From JALHNI01 sp031367405 (GTDB taxonomy: Bacteria > Acidobacteriota > Terriglobia > Bryobacterales > Bryobacteraceae), in the NCBI GenBank assembly GCA_031367405.1, contig JANLPT010000156.1:1-15585 (forward strand): 15,585 nt of DNA. Direction: 5' to 3'. The notes under the pieces were generated by a model. It was given only the letters and a program-made list of their open reading frames with translations. It did no database searches and was not told the DNA's origin. The translations under genes were made by a program, and so were the position numbers. Positions 4,801-12,621 of the stretch are shown here, one piece after another. Positions within the stretch are counted from its first letter, which is position 1. Each line of letters starts with the position of its first letter.

Positions 4801-5907
4801 GGGAAACTGGAAGGTATTCGATCCTACTTTGACCATAACGCGACGACGCCCATTTCGGAAGCTGCCTTGGCGGCTATGACGGAGTGTCTGCGTTCCGCGC
4901 CCGGCAACGCTTCGTCCATTCACCATTTTGGGCAGGAGGCCAAGCAGCGTCTCGAATGCGCGCGCCGTCAGGTGGCGGCGGCGGTGGGGTGCAAGGCCGA
5001 CCAGGTGGTCTTTACGGGCGGCGGTACGGAGGCCAATAATTTGGCTCTGTTTGGGAGTGTGCGTAATGAGAGGCGGCACGTCATCACCACCGCCGTCGAG
5101 CATCCTGCGGTTCTCGCGCCGGCGCAGGAGTTGGATGCCACGGTGGTTCCAGTCGACGGCCAGGGGCTCGTGGACCCCGATGAGATCCGGCGGGCGATCC
5201 GCCCGGATACGGCGCTCATCTCGGTGATGGCGGTGAACAACGAACTGGGCACCATCCAACCGCTCGCCGAGATCCTCGCCATCGCGCGCGAGCATGGCGT
5301 GCCGTTGCATACAGACGCGGTGCAGGCCTTGGGCAAGATCCCTGTGCCGATGGCGGACTTAGTGACCGTTAGCGCCCACAAGGTTTATGGCGGACAAGGC
5401 GTGGGCGCGTTGATTGCCCGGGTGCCCGTGAATAAGGTGACCTTCGGCGGCCACCATGAGCGGGATCGTCGCCCGGGAACCGAGAACGTGGCCGGCATCG
5501 TCGCTTTCGGCGCGGCGTGCGCGGAGTTGCCGTTGCCCAACCCCGCCTTGCGCGATCAGTTGGAGCGCATGATCCTGGAGCGTATTCCCCGGACACGAGT
5601 CAATGGCGCCGGTGCCCCGCGCGTCGCGAACACGACGAACATTCTATTTGAAGGAATTGAGGGCGAACCGTTGGTAATTGGGTTGGACTTAAAGGGCTTT
5701 GCGGTGTCGAGTGGCGCGGCGTGTTCCAGCGGGGCCGTGGAGCCGTCGCATGTACTGACGGCGATCGGGCTCTCGCGCGAGGATGCGCGTTCCTGCTTGC
5801 GCTTTTCGCTGGGCCGGGCCAACACTGAAGCGCAAGTTTCGGCGCTGGTGAATGCGCTCGAGCCCGTGGTGGCGCGCCTGCGAAAGTTGTCACCCGCCTA
5901 TGTCTAA
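4744..5907 (+). CDS. Cysteine desulfurase (NifS/IscS class, YrvO-like)
   Basis: A PLP-dependent enzyme that takes sulfur from L-cysteine as a protein-bound persulfide, leaving alanine. The conserved start YFDHNATTP begins at 4825. GGGTEANNLA binds the cofactor, TAVEHPAVL holds the His that stacks on it, and SAHKVYGGQG carries the Schiff-base lysine (codon at 5380). SSGAACSSGAVEPSH holds the persulfide cysteine (codon at 5722) in the group I form. The last nine bases overlap mnmA, so sulfur is probably handed to MnmA, as for YrvO in Bacillus. The start is odd: the nearest ATG/GTG/TTG in frame is GTG at 4744 or 4747, which would overlap the divergent SAM hydrolase. Family comparison suggests a start near 4816, where the codon is ATT. 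Coordinates use 4744 (387 residues); the true protein may be about 24 shorter. Confidence 0.9.
   Translation: MVSEIGGERDDGLGHGLGHGKLEGIRSYFDHNATTPISEAALAAMTECLRSAPGNASSIHHFGQEAKQRLECARRQVAAAVGCKADQVVFTGGGTEANNLALFGSVRNERRHVITTAVEHPAVLAPAQELDATVVPVDGQGLVDPDEIRRAIRPDTALISVMAVNNELGTIQPLAEILAIAREHGVPLHTDAVQALGKIPVPMADLVTVSAHKVYGGQGVGALIARVPVNKVTFGGHHERDRRPGTENVAGIVAFGAACAELPLPNPALRDQLERMILERIPRTRVNGAGAPRVANTTNILFEGIEGEPLVIGLDLKGFAVSSGAACSSGAVEPSHVLTAIGLSREDARSCLRFSLGRANTEAQVSALVNALEPVVARLRKLSPAYV
4777..4800. repeat. 12-bp tandem repeat duplicating a start codon
   Basis: GGGCTGGGGCAT occurs twice in tandem (4777-4788 and 4789-4800). On the minus strand each unit begins with ATG and encodes Met-Pro-Gln-Pro, so the SAM hydrolase gene has two equivalent start codons 12 bases apart. 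On the plus strand it falls in the region upstream of the conserved cysteine desulfurase start. Confidence 0.9.
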
Positions 5908-7006
5908 CCACACGATTGCAATAGCCATGTCGGGCGGCGTCGACTCGTCGGTCGTCGCGGGCTTGCTGCACCAACAGGGCTACGACTGCGTCGGCTTAAC
6001 CATGCAGCTTTGGAACCAGCGGCGCTTGCCGGAACTCGCGACCGACAAGGCCACGGGCCGCTGCTGCTCGCTCGACGACGTCTACGACGCCCGCGCCGTC
6101 GCTAACTTCGTCGGCATTCCTTATTACGTCGTTAACTTCGAGGACAGTTTCGAGCAGCATGTCGTGAAGCCGTTCGTCGATGAGTACCTGGCCGGACGCA
6201 CGCCCATTCCGTGTACGCTCTGCAACAACTTCATCAAGTTCGACCAGTTTTTGGAGATGGCCGATGGCGTGGGCGCGGCGAAGATCGCGACGGGCCACTA
6301 CGCCCGTATTCGCTACGACGAGCCGTCCGCTCGCTGGCAGATGCTTCGCAGCGCCGACACCACGAAGGACCAGACCTACTTCCTCTTCGGTCTGACCCAA
6401 TCGCAACTGGCGCGGACCCTGTTTCCGCTCGGCGCGATGTTGAAGCCGCAGGTGCGCGAACTGGCTGTTGGGCTGGGCTTGCCGGTGGCGGAGAAGCCCG
6501 ATAGCCAGGAAATTTGCTTTGTCCCCAATGGCGATTACGGCGCTTTCATTGAGGCCTACTCGAAAGAGCAGGGCATCAGCCGCCCCCGGACAGCCGGCCA
6601 AGTGGTGACGCCCGATGGCGAGGTGCTGGGCGAGCACGAGGGGGTGCATCACTTCACGGTGGGGCAGCGCAAGGGTATCGAGGTGAAGCGGCAAAAGCCC
6701 GAGCCGTTGTATGTGATCGAGACTAATCCGGTGACGCGGCAGGTGGTGGTGGGGTCGAATGCCGAGCTGTTGCGGGCCGAACTGGAGGTGGGGCAGATCA
6801 ACTGGATTTCGATCGCTGAGCCTTTAAGGCCGATTCGGGCCGAGGTAAGAATCCGCAATCGTCACACGCCGGCTTGGGCGACTTTGACGCCGGCCCTCGG
6901 GGGCGTTCACGTTCGCTTCGATGCGCCGCAACGGGCGGTGACGCCGGGCCAAGCCGCCGTCTTCTACGACGGCGATATCGTACTCGGGGGCGGCTGGATC
7001 GCTTAG
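5900..7006 (+). CDS. mnmA: tRNA-specific 2-thiouridylase MnmA
   Basis: A 368-residue cytoplasmic enzyme that puts sulfur on C2 of U34 in Lys, Glu and Gln tRNAs, using ATP to adenylate the base. The N-terminal PP-loop SGGVDSS (11-17) binds ATP. The catalytic cysteine is Cys108 in PCTLCNNFIKF, and the second active-site cysteine is Cys206 in SQEICFVPNGDY. DTTKDQTYFLFGL (153-165) is the signature of the tRNA-binding middle domain, and the C-terminal beta-barrel includes HHFTVGQRKG and ends VLGGGWIA. The length is normal for the family. The ATG overlaps the cysteine desulfurase stop (ATGTCTAA), indicating one operon and a matched sulfur donor. No Tus relay genes are nearby, which agrees with direct transfer as in the YrvO-MnmA pair of Bacillus subtilis. 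Confidence 0.96.
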   Translation: MSNHTIAIAMSGGVDSSVVAGLLHQQGYDCVGLTMQLWNQRRLPELATDKATGRCCSLDDVYDARAVANFVGIPYYVVNFEDSFEQHVVKPFVDEYLAGRTPIPCTLCNNFIKFDQFLEMADGVGAAKIATGHYARIRYDEPSARWQMLRSADTTKDQTYFLFGLTQSQLARTLFPLGAMLKPQVRELAVGLGLPVAEKPDSQEICFVPNGDYGAFIEAYSKEQGISRPRTAGQVVTPDGEVLGEHEGVHHFTVGQRKGIEVKRQKPEPLYVIETNPVTRQVVVGSNAELLRAELEVGQINWISIAEPLRPIRAEVRIRNRHTPAWATLTPALGGVHVRFDAPQRAVTPGQAAVFYDGDIVLGGGWIA

Positions 7007-7008
7007 AT

Positions 7009-7087
7009 TTATCAACTAGATACCAAGGTAAATGAATCTCATGGACGAGATATATCTCACCCATTGAACTAGATAATCGGTTGATAA
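7009..7087. promoter_or_regulatory. AT-rich spacer with repeated and palindromic motifs
   Basis: This stretch is much richer in A and T than its surroundings. It holds an inverted repeat TTATCAAC (7009-7016) / GTTGATAA (7080-7087), a 9-base direct repeat AACTAGATA (7014-7022 and 7067-7075), and a perfect 12-base palindrome GAGATATATCTC (7047-7058). It lies between mnmA and a decayed dehydrogenase gene. It looks like a regulator-binding region, perhaps that of the lost gene. It lacks the T-run expected of an intrinsic terminator. Confidence 0.4.
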
Positions 7088-7103
7088 TCTGAGGCCAGAT
7101 CGA

Positions 7104-7486
7104 ATGCCGCAAACCAGCATCGTCCTTCTATCAGCAGGATCGGGCTGATGTTCCCGTGCTTGACCAAGGGCGGCGTGGTGGGTTTGGCGCTTTCGGCGGC
7201 CGCGACCTACGCGCTTCGCAACATTCGGGTGAACTGCGTGGCTCCGGGCTTAGTGGATACGCCGCTGGCGGCGCGCATTACTTCGAACGAACCGGCGCTG
7301 AAGGCCTCGACGGCGCTGCACGCGCTGGGCCGGATTGGGCGGCCGGAAGACGTCGCGTCAGGCATCGCGTGGCTGCTGGATCCGGCGAACAGCTGGGTGA
7401 CGGGCCAGGTCTTGGGGATCGATGGCGGGTTGGGTACGCTGGTACGCTGCGGCCCCGGTAGAAACAGCGCGCCTATTCAATTCTGA
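7104..7486 (+). pseudogene. Short-chain dehydrogenase/reductase remnant
   Basis: Only the second half of an SDR oxidoreductase is present. The first piece, SIVLLSAG (from about 7116), is the strand before the active site. After a frame change near 7131 the reading continues as GLMFPCLTKGGVVGL, then NIRVNCVAPGLVDTPL, then IGRPEDVASGIAWLL and VTGQVLGIDGGLGTL, all typical of the family. The glycine-rich NAD(P) site at the N-terminus is absent. The YxxxK catalytic pair has lost its Tyr: four residues before the Lys in LTKGG stands Pro, apparently through a short deletion. An 8-base tandem duplication (7433-7448) shifts the C-terminus; removing one copy restores an ending GTLRPR and a stop at 7459-7461. 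The open stretch 7148-7486 may be annotated as a 112-residue SDR but cannot be active. Confidence 0.8.
7433..7448. repeat. 8-bp tandem duplication in SDR remnant
   Basis: GGTACGCT is present twice in direct tandem. One copy gives a normal SDR C-terminus (GGLGTLRPR and stop); two copies shift the frame and add an unrelated tail. It is a typical replication-slippage lesion. Confidence 0.8.
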
Positions 7487-7708
7487 TGCGGACCACGTTC
7501 GAGACGCGATCATCCGCGACGACGATCAGATCCTGTTCGCCCGTGCCGCGCAACCCGGAATGCAGTTCCAGCACCAGTTCATCGGCACGCACCGTTTGGT
7601 CTCGCCTTCACCGCCACGCCCCCAATGGTGGCTCGGACTTCTGCGGCTTGGCAGCAATCCGGTGCCAAAGAGCCGGACGCGTTGTGGCGCGCCCACCGGC
7701 ATACCCAC
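7473..7708 (-). pseudogene. Degenerate TIGR03437-like C-terminal domain
   Basis: Three minus-strand pieces in different frames line up as one protein. Residues VGAPQRVRLFGTGL come from 7655-7708, AAEVRATIGGVAVKA from 7603-7647, and TVRADELVLELHSGLRGTGE continuing DLIVVADDRVSNVVRIRIE from 7473-7598, ending in TAG at 7473-7475. The order (Y/F)GTGL, then TIGGV, then a 'GxGExxLxVxxDGxxSNxVxxxI' close is that of the TIGR03437 C-terminal beta domain found in many Solibacter-type exported proteins. Frame changes at about 7650 and 7600, plus lost residues between 'GGVAV' and 'TVRAD', show it is broken. No start codon or main body survives; upstream lies the intact cytochrome gene. The family call is from memory of the motif order. 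Confidence 0.6.
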
Positions 7709-7769
7709 GATGCGGTCTTCCTGGATTGGCGATTGTGAACTTGTTACGTCGGCAAAGCGTGTTTACCGC

Positions 7770-8342
7770 CTAGTGGCAGCCCATGCAAGTGAAGCGGCGT
7801 CCGTGGCAAGCGGCACAAGTCGCCTTGTCCAGCCCCGCGTCTTTGCGGTTGTGGAGATCGATAAAGCCCGCGACATGGCTCACCGGCTTCAGCGTATTGG
7901 TGTCTTCTGCGTGGCACTGGACGCAGGAGAACGGCGGGTCGATTTTGTTGTGGCAGACGAGGCAATCGGCCATCGCGGGATAGTTGGCTTTCGCCAGCAC
8001 GCCGGTCGCTTCCGGCAGGCCCCGATGGCAGGCTTGGCAGACATTTTCTGTCTCCAGCGCCGTCCGCAACCCGGCCGTCGCCACGCCCAAGAACTTCTTC
8101 GAGTCGATGGCCTGCATCAGCGCCTTCGATACCCCGGGAATGGCAACGTGCGTCGCATGCGAGAACTTCACCCAGCGCACCGGACGCGCTTCCCGATGCG
8201 AAATTTGACGCGATTTTGGAATGGGCGCATGGCATGGCTGGCAGCCCTTCACCGTCCGCAAGGCTTCGGCATGCGAAAAACTTTGGCCGGCCAAAGTCCC
8301 ACCAAAAGCCAGCAATATGAATGCGTGATAAGCGCTTCGCAT
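7770..8342 (-). CDS. Secreted hexaheme c-type cytochrome
   Basis: A 190-residue protein with a signal peptide (MRSAYHAFILLAFGGTLAG, cleavage likely near residue 19) and six CxxCH heme-binding motifs: CQPCH 34-38, CQACH 102-106, CLVCH 127-131, CVQCH 140-144, CAACH 176-180 and CMGCH 186-190. The last motif forms the very C-terminus. Other histidines (FSHATH, SHVAGFIDLH) could be distal heme ligands. The arrangement suggests a cytochrome c3/c7-like periplasmic electron carrier. The 64-residue gap between the first and second motifs is longer than in classical tetraheme c3. It starts 44 bases after the sugar dehydrogenase gene on the same strand, so it may accept or relay electrons from that enzyme; this is inferred. 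A partial ribosome site, AAAGGG, lies close to the ATG. Confidence 0.85.
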   Translation of the reverse strand: MRSAYHAFILLAFGGTLAGQSFSHAEALRTVKGCQPCHAPIPKSRQISHREARPVRWVKFSHATHVAIPGVSKALMQAIDSKKFLGVATAGLRTALETENVCQACHRGLPEATGVLAKANYPAMADCLVCHNKIDPPFSCVQCHAEDTNTLKPVSHVAGFIDLHNRKDAGLDKATCAACHGRRFTCMGCH

Positions 8343-8386
8343 AATCCCTTTAGCCCCGCCCGTCTGCGAGCCAGCTGCGCCAACCC

Positions 8387-9562
8387 CTAACCCTTATACG
8401 AAATGCGCCAAACCTTATTCCCTCCGTCATCGGTCACCAACAGACTGCCGTCCGGCAACTGCAGGAAGCCAACGGGGCGTCCCCAAACCTCACGCTGGCC
8501 CGGCGACAGCATCCAGCCCCCTAAAAACTGGCGTGCTGCGCCCGACGGCTTGCCATCTTTAAACGGCACGAACATCACGTTGTAGCCTGTTCGTTGCGAC
8601 CGGTTCCAGGATCCGTGCTGCGCAATAAACACGCCATTGCGATACTCGGCGGGGAATTGCTTGCCCGTGTACGGCAGAAAATCAAGCACGGCTACGTGTG
8701 CGCCCAGCACCACATCCGGCACAATCGTCTTCTTCACGATCTCCGGATTCTCCGTGCGCCGCGGATCGGCATTCGGGCCAATATAGGCGTACGGCCAACC
8801 GTAGAAGCCGCCCTGCTTGATGGACGTGAGGTAGTCCGGCACCAGATCGTCACCCAGCGCATCGCGCTCCTGTACGGCGGACCACAGCGTATCGGTGCCT
8901 GGATAAAACCGGATGCTCGTCGGATTGCGCGTCCCAGCGGCGAAGATCTCCTGCCCCGTGCCATCGGCATTCATGCGCGAAATCGCCGCCCGCATCGCGG
9001 GCTCACCGTGGTCGACATTGCTGGCCGAACCCACGCCCAGATAAAGTTTGCCCTTGCTATCGAAAGCGATCGTCCGCGTCCAGTGGCCTTTGCCATAGTC
9101 CGGCATCTTCACCAGTTCCTGGCCGGCCCCCACCGTCATGGCCTTGTTGTCGTACTTGTACCGTTTGAGCGACGTGGTTTCCGCCACGTACAGATAGCCG
9201 TCGTGGAAGGCCAGCCCGTAAGGACGGTCGAGCCCCGTAATCAGCTCGCGGCGCGCGTCAGCCACAAAGTCTTTGTTCTTGTCGAACAACAAAATCACTT
9301 TGCCGTCGGTCACCGAGTCCGTCAACAGGATCTCGCCGGAAGGGCCTTCGAGCAGGTAGCGAGGCCGGTTGAAATCAGTCGCGTATTCCGCAATGGAGAA
9401 CCCGGCGGGCAGCGTCAGTTTCGCCCCATTGGGCCGGTCAATCACTTGGGCGCGATTGGTCGAGGAAGGCGTGGCATAAGGTGCAGGCAATTTAACCGAA
9501 GCCATCTGCCAGGCGAGTCCGCCACCAACCGCCAGAGTTACGGCAAAGATCAGTTTTTTCAT
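8387..9562 (-). CDS. PQQ-dependent sugar dehydrogenase family protein (sorbosone dehydrogenase-like)
   Basis: A 391-residue protein with an N-terminal export signal (MKKLIFAVTLAVGGGLAWQM) and a six-bladed beta-propeller pattern. Key stretches are LPAGFSIAEYA (51-61), RPYGLAFHDGYLYVAET (113-129), GHWTRTIAF (159-167, with a His160 candidate for the catalytic base), KLYLGVGSASNVD, AAGTRNPTSIRFYP (208-221), QERDALGDDLVPDYL (231-245), GGFYGWPYAYIG and AQHGSWNRS. These match the soluble aldose/sorbosone dehydrogenase family, which binds PQQ and oxidises sugars in the periplasm. No pqq biosynthesis genes are in the window. AAGGTGAG lies just before the ATG. A multiheme cytochrome gene follows and an antiporter gene precedes by 27 bases, suggesting one transcript. 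The substrate cannot be predicted. Confidence 0.87.
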   Translation of the reverse strand: MKKLIFAVTLAVGGGLAWQMASVKLPAPYATPSSTNRAQVIDRPNGAKLTLPAGFSIAEYATDFNRPRYLLEGPSGEILLTDSVTDGKVILLFDKNKDFVADARRELITGLDRPYGLAFHDGYLYVAETTSLKRYKYDNKAMTVGAGQELVKMPDYGKGHWTRTIAFDSKGKLYLGVGSASNVDHGEPAMRAAISRMNADGTGQEIFAAGTRNPTSIRFYPGTDTLWSAVQERDALGDDLVPDYLTSIKQGGFYGWPYAYIGPNADPRRTENPEIVKKTIVPDVVLGAHVAVLDFLPYTGKQFPAEYRNGVFIAQHGSWNRSQRTGYNVMFVPFKDGKPSGAARQFLGGWMLSPGQREVWGRPVGFLQLPDGSLLVTDDGGNKVWRISYKG

Positions 9563-9589
9563 CTCACCTTGATCTTATCCGATCGACGG

Positions 9590-10795
9590 CTAGTCAGCAT
9601 CGGTCACCCGTACTTCGGCACCGCGAAAGGCCCAGGCCAACAAGGGGGGAGCCACAATGGTCGTCCCGACGGCCATAAAGACCGTGATCGCGTATAAGCT
9701 CTGGCTCACGACGCCCAGGGTGAGCCCCAACTGCGCCACCACCATGCCTACCTCGCCCCGCGGTACCATGCCGGCCCCAATCCGTAGTGCATCGCGCGTG
9801 CCGAACCGGATGGCGCCCAAACCGCAGCCTACGATTTTGGTGACCACCGCCGCCGTCAGCACCGCCAAACCCAGCCAAAGCGTGCGCGGGTCCCGCAACG
9901 TGCTCAAATCCAGATTCAAGCCAATCCCCACCAGGAAGAAGGGCACCAGCAGTTCCGTTGCGCCCTTTGTGAAGTCGTGCGCTCGCGACTCGAGTTGCCC
10001 GGCCAGCACGACGCCGGCGAGAAACGCTCCCACAATCGCCGCCACGCCCGCATAGAGCGCCAACAATCCCAGCGCAAAAAGCACCGTCATCGCGATGGCG
10101 AAATCGGCTTCCGCCCCGCGCATCGTTTGCCTCACCTTCGGCACCGCCCGCTCCATCGCCCGCGCTCCGTACTGAATCGCCAGTACAAAAAGAGCAATCG
10201 AGAAGAACGCCGTCAGCCCAATATCCCAATAGTCAAGTTTCCCGCGCGACATGCCGCTCACCACCGCCAGCACGATTAGGCCCAGAATGTCATCGATCAC
10301 CGCCGCCACCAGAATGACCCGGCTGGCCTGCAGATGCAGCCATCCCCCCTCCTGCAACACCTGCGCCGTGATCCCGACGCTGGTCGCGACAAATGCTGCT
10401 CCCATAAAACAGGCCGCGAGTTGTCCGGCACCAGAAAAGGTCAAGATTCCCCATCCGGCCAGGAACGGCAGCGCCACGCCGCCCATGGCCACCAGCGTCG
10501 CCGGGCCTCCCACGCGCTTCAACTCCGCCGCCCGCACCTCTAAACCCACGCTGAAAAGCAGAAACATTACGCCCAGATCCGCCAGCGAATGTAAGAAGGG
10601 GTTGGGCGCAATCCACCCCAGAACGGAGGGTCCAATCAATAGCCCGGCGGCAATCTCGCCCACTAACGCCGGCAGCCGCAGCCGGATTGAGACCTCGCCC
10701 AACAGCTTCGCGGCACCGAAAATCATCAGCATCGCCAGCGGCAAGTCGTAGTCGCGCGCGGTGCTGGAAGCGAGACTGAAGGGCAGCGAAAACAT
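9590..10795 (-). CDS. CPA2-type cation:proton antiporter (Na+/H+ exchanger family)
   Basis: A 401-residue inner-membrane protein made almost wholly of hydrophobic segments, about 12-13. LPALVGEIAAGLLIGPSVLG (41-60) is the conserved first-half motif of the family, FLLFSVGLEV (78-87) marks the next, and AFVATSVGITAQVL (134-147) is the discontinuous helix. AAVIDDILGLIVLA (164-177) holds the paired aspartates Asp168 and Asp169 that carry ions in NapA-type electrogenic antiporters. GAFLAGVVLAG and VPRGEVGMVVAQLG complete the pattern. There is no C-terminal TrkA/RCK domain, so it is an exchanger rather than a KefB/C-type channel. It probably exchanges Na+ or K+ for H+. It is the first gene of the minus-strand group leading into the sugar dehydrogenase, where it might help handle protons or acidic product; that link is speculative. 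Confidence 0.88.
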   Translation of the reverse strand: MFSLPFSLASSTARDYDLPLAMLMIFGAAKLLGEVSIRLRLPALVGEIAAGLLIGPSVLGWIAPNPFLHSLADLGVMFLLFSVGLEVRAAELKRVGGPATLVAMGGVALPFLAGWGILTFSGAGQLAACFMGAAFVATSVGITAQVLQEGGWLHLQASRVILVAAVIDDILGLIVLAVVSGMSRGKLDYWDIGLTAFFSIALFVLAIQYGARAMERAVPKVRQTMRGAEADFAIAMTVLFALGLLALYAGVAAIVGAFLAGVVLAGQLESRAHDFTKGATELLVPFFLVGIGLNLDLSTLRDPRTLWLGLAVLTAAVVTKIVGCGLGAIRFGTRDALRIGAGMVPRGEVGMVVAQLGLTLGVVSQSLYAITVFMAVGTTIVAPPLLAWAFRGAEVRVTDAD

Positions 10796-10822
10796 AAGGG
10801 CGGACGCTCTTCCGCTCCAAGG

Positions 10823-10850
10823 TTAACATTGGGCTTTGGGGGGTCATAAG
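10823..10850 (+). promoter_or_regulatory. Candidate promoter of amt-glnB-glnD
   Basis: TTAACA (10823-10828) and CATAAG (10845-10850) are spaced 16 bases, matching 5 of 6 and 4 of 6 sigma70 consensus positions, in the 92-base gap between the divergent antiporter and amt genes. I found no sigma54 -24/-12 element (TGGC-N8-TTGC pattern), which often drives amt-glnK in other bacteria. Read by eye only. Confidence 0.35.
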
Positions 10851-10887
10851 AATAATCGATTTCCCCCGCCGCTCAGGGCCGACTAGG

Positions 10888-12264
<1,377 letters not shown>

Positions 12265-12282
12265 GCCCGGAGAAATCAAACC

Positions 12283-12621
12283 ATGAAAAAGATTGAAGCC
12301 ATTATTCAACCCTTCAAACTCGAAGAAGTGAAGGAGGCCCTCAAGGGCATCGGCGTGGACGGCATGACCATCTCGGAAGTGCGTGGACACGGCCGCCAGA
12401 AGGGCCATAAAGAGGTCTATCGCGGCCAGGAGTACCAAGTGGACCTGCTGCCGAAAGTGAAAATCGAGATGGTGATCCCCGCCACCCGTCTCGATGAGGT
12501 CACTTCGACCATCGTCAAAGCCGCCCGGACCGGCAAGATCGGTGACGGTAAGATCTTCGTCTACGACGTCGTCGAAGCCATCCGGATCCGCAACGATGAT
12601 CGCAGCGACACCGCCCTTTAG
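12283..12621 (+). CDS. glnB: Nitrogen regulatory protein PII
   Basis: A 112-residue trimeric signal protein that reads 2-oxoglutarate, ATP/ADP and glutamine status. The T-loop VYRGQEYQVDLLPKVKIE contains Tyr51, the residue uridylylated by GlnD. The ATP-binding signatures VRGHGRQKGH (33-42) and TGKIGDGKIFV (about 83-93) are intact. Pairing with amt suggests a GlnK-like role: unmodified PII blocks the ammonium channel when nitrogen is ample. GlnB and GlnK cannot be separated by sequence here, so the name is generic. GGAG lies 10 bases before the ATG. The last 26 bases overlap the glnD start, coupling the sensor to its modifying enzyme. Confidence 0.97.
   Translation: MKKIEAIIQPFKLEEVKEALKGIGVDGMTISEVRGHGRQKGHKEVYRGQEYQVDLLPKVKIEMVIPATRLDEVTSTIVKAARTGKIGDGKIFVYDVVEAIRIRNDDRSDTAL

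Noticed and set aside
4837..5310. N-terminal extension of the SAM hydrolase frame
   Set aside because: It lies antisense to the conserved cysteine desulfurase, and DUF62 proteins start just before the TDFG motif.
7009..7087. Intrinsic terminator of mnmA or a CRISPR-like repeat
   Set aside because: There is no GC stem with a T-run, and only two copies of a 9-base motif, too few and too short for an array.
7422..8390. 322-residue plus-strand open frame
   Set aside because: It runs opposite the hexaheme cytochrome and the TIGR03437-like remnant; its arginine-rich translation shows no family pattern.
8594..9697. 367-residue plus-strand open frame
   Set aside because: It is antisense to the PQQ dehydrogenase, whose motifs are clear; the frame is open because of GC-biased third positions.
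12494..12595. Upstream extension of glnD
   Set aside because: It is a shadow inside glnB; ATG at 12596 gives a natural GlnD start and a 26-base overlap.
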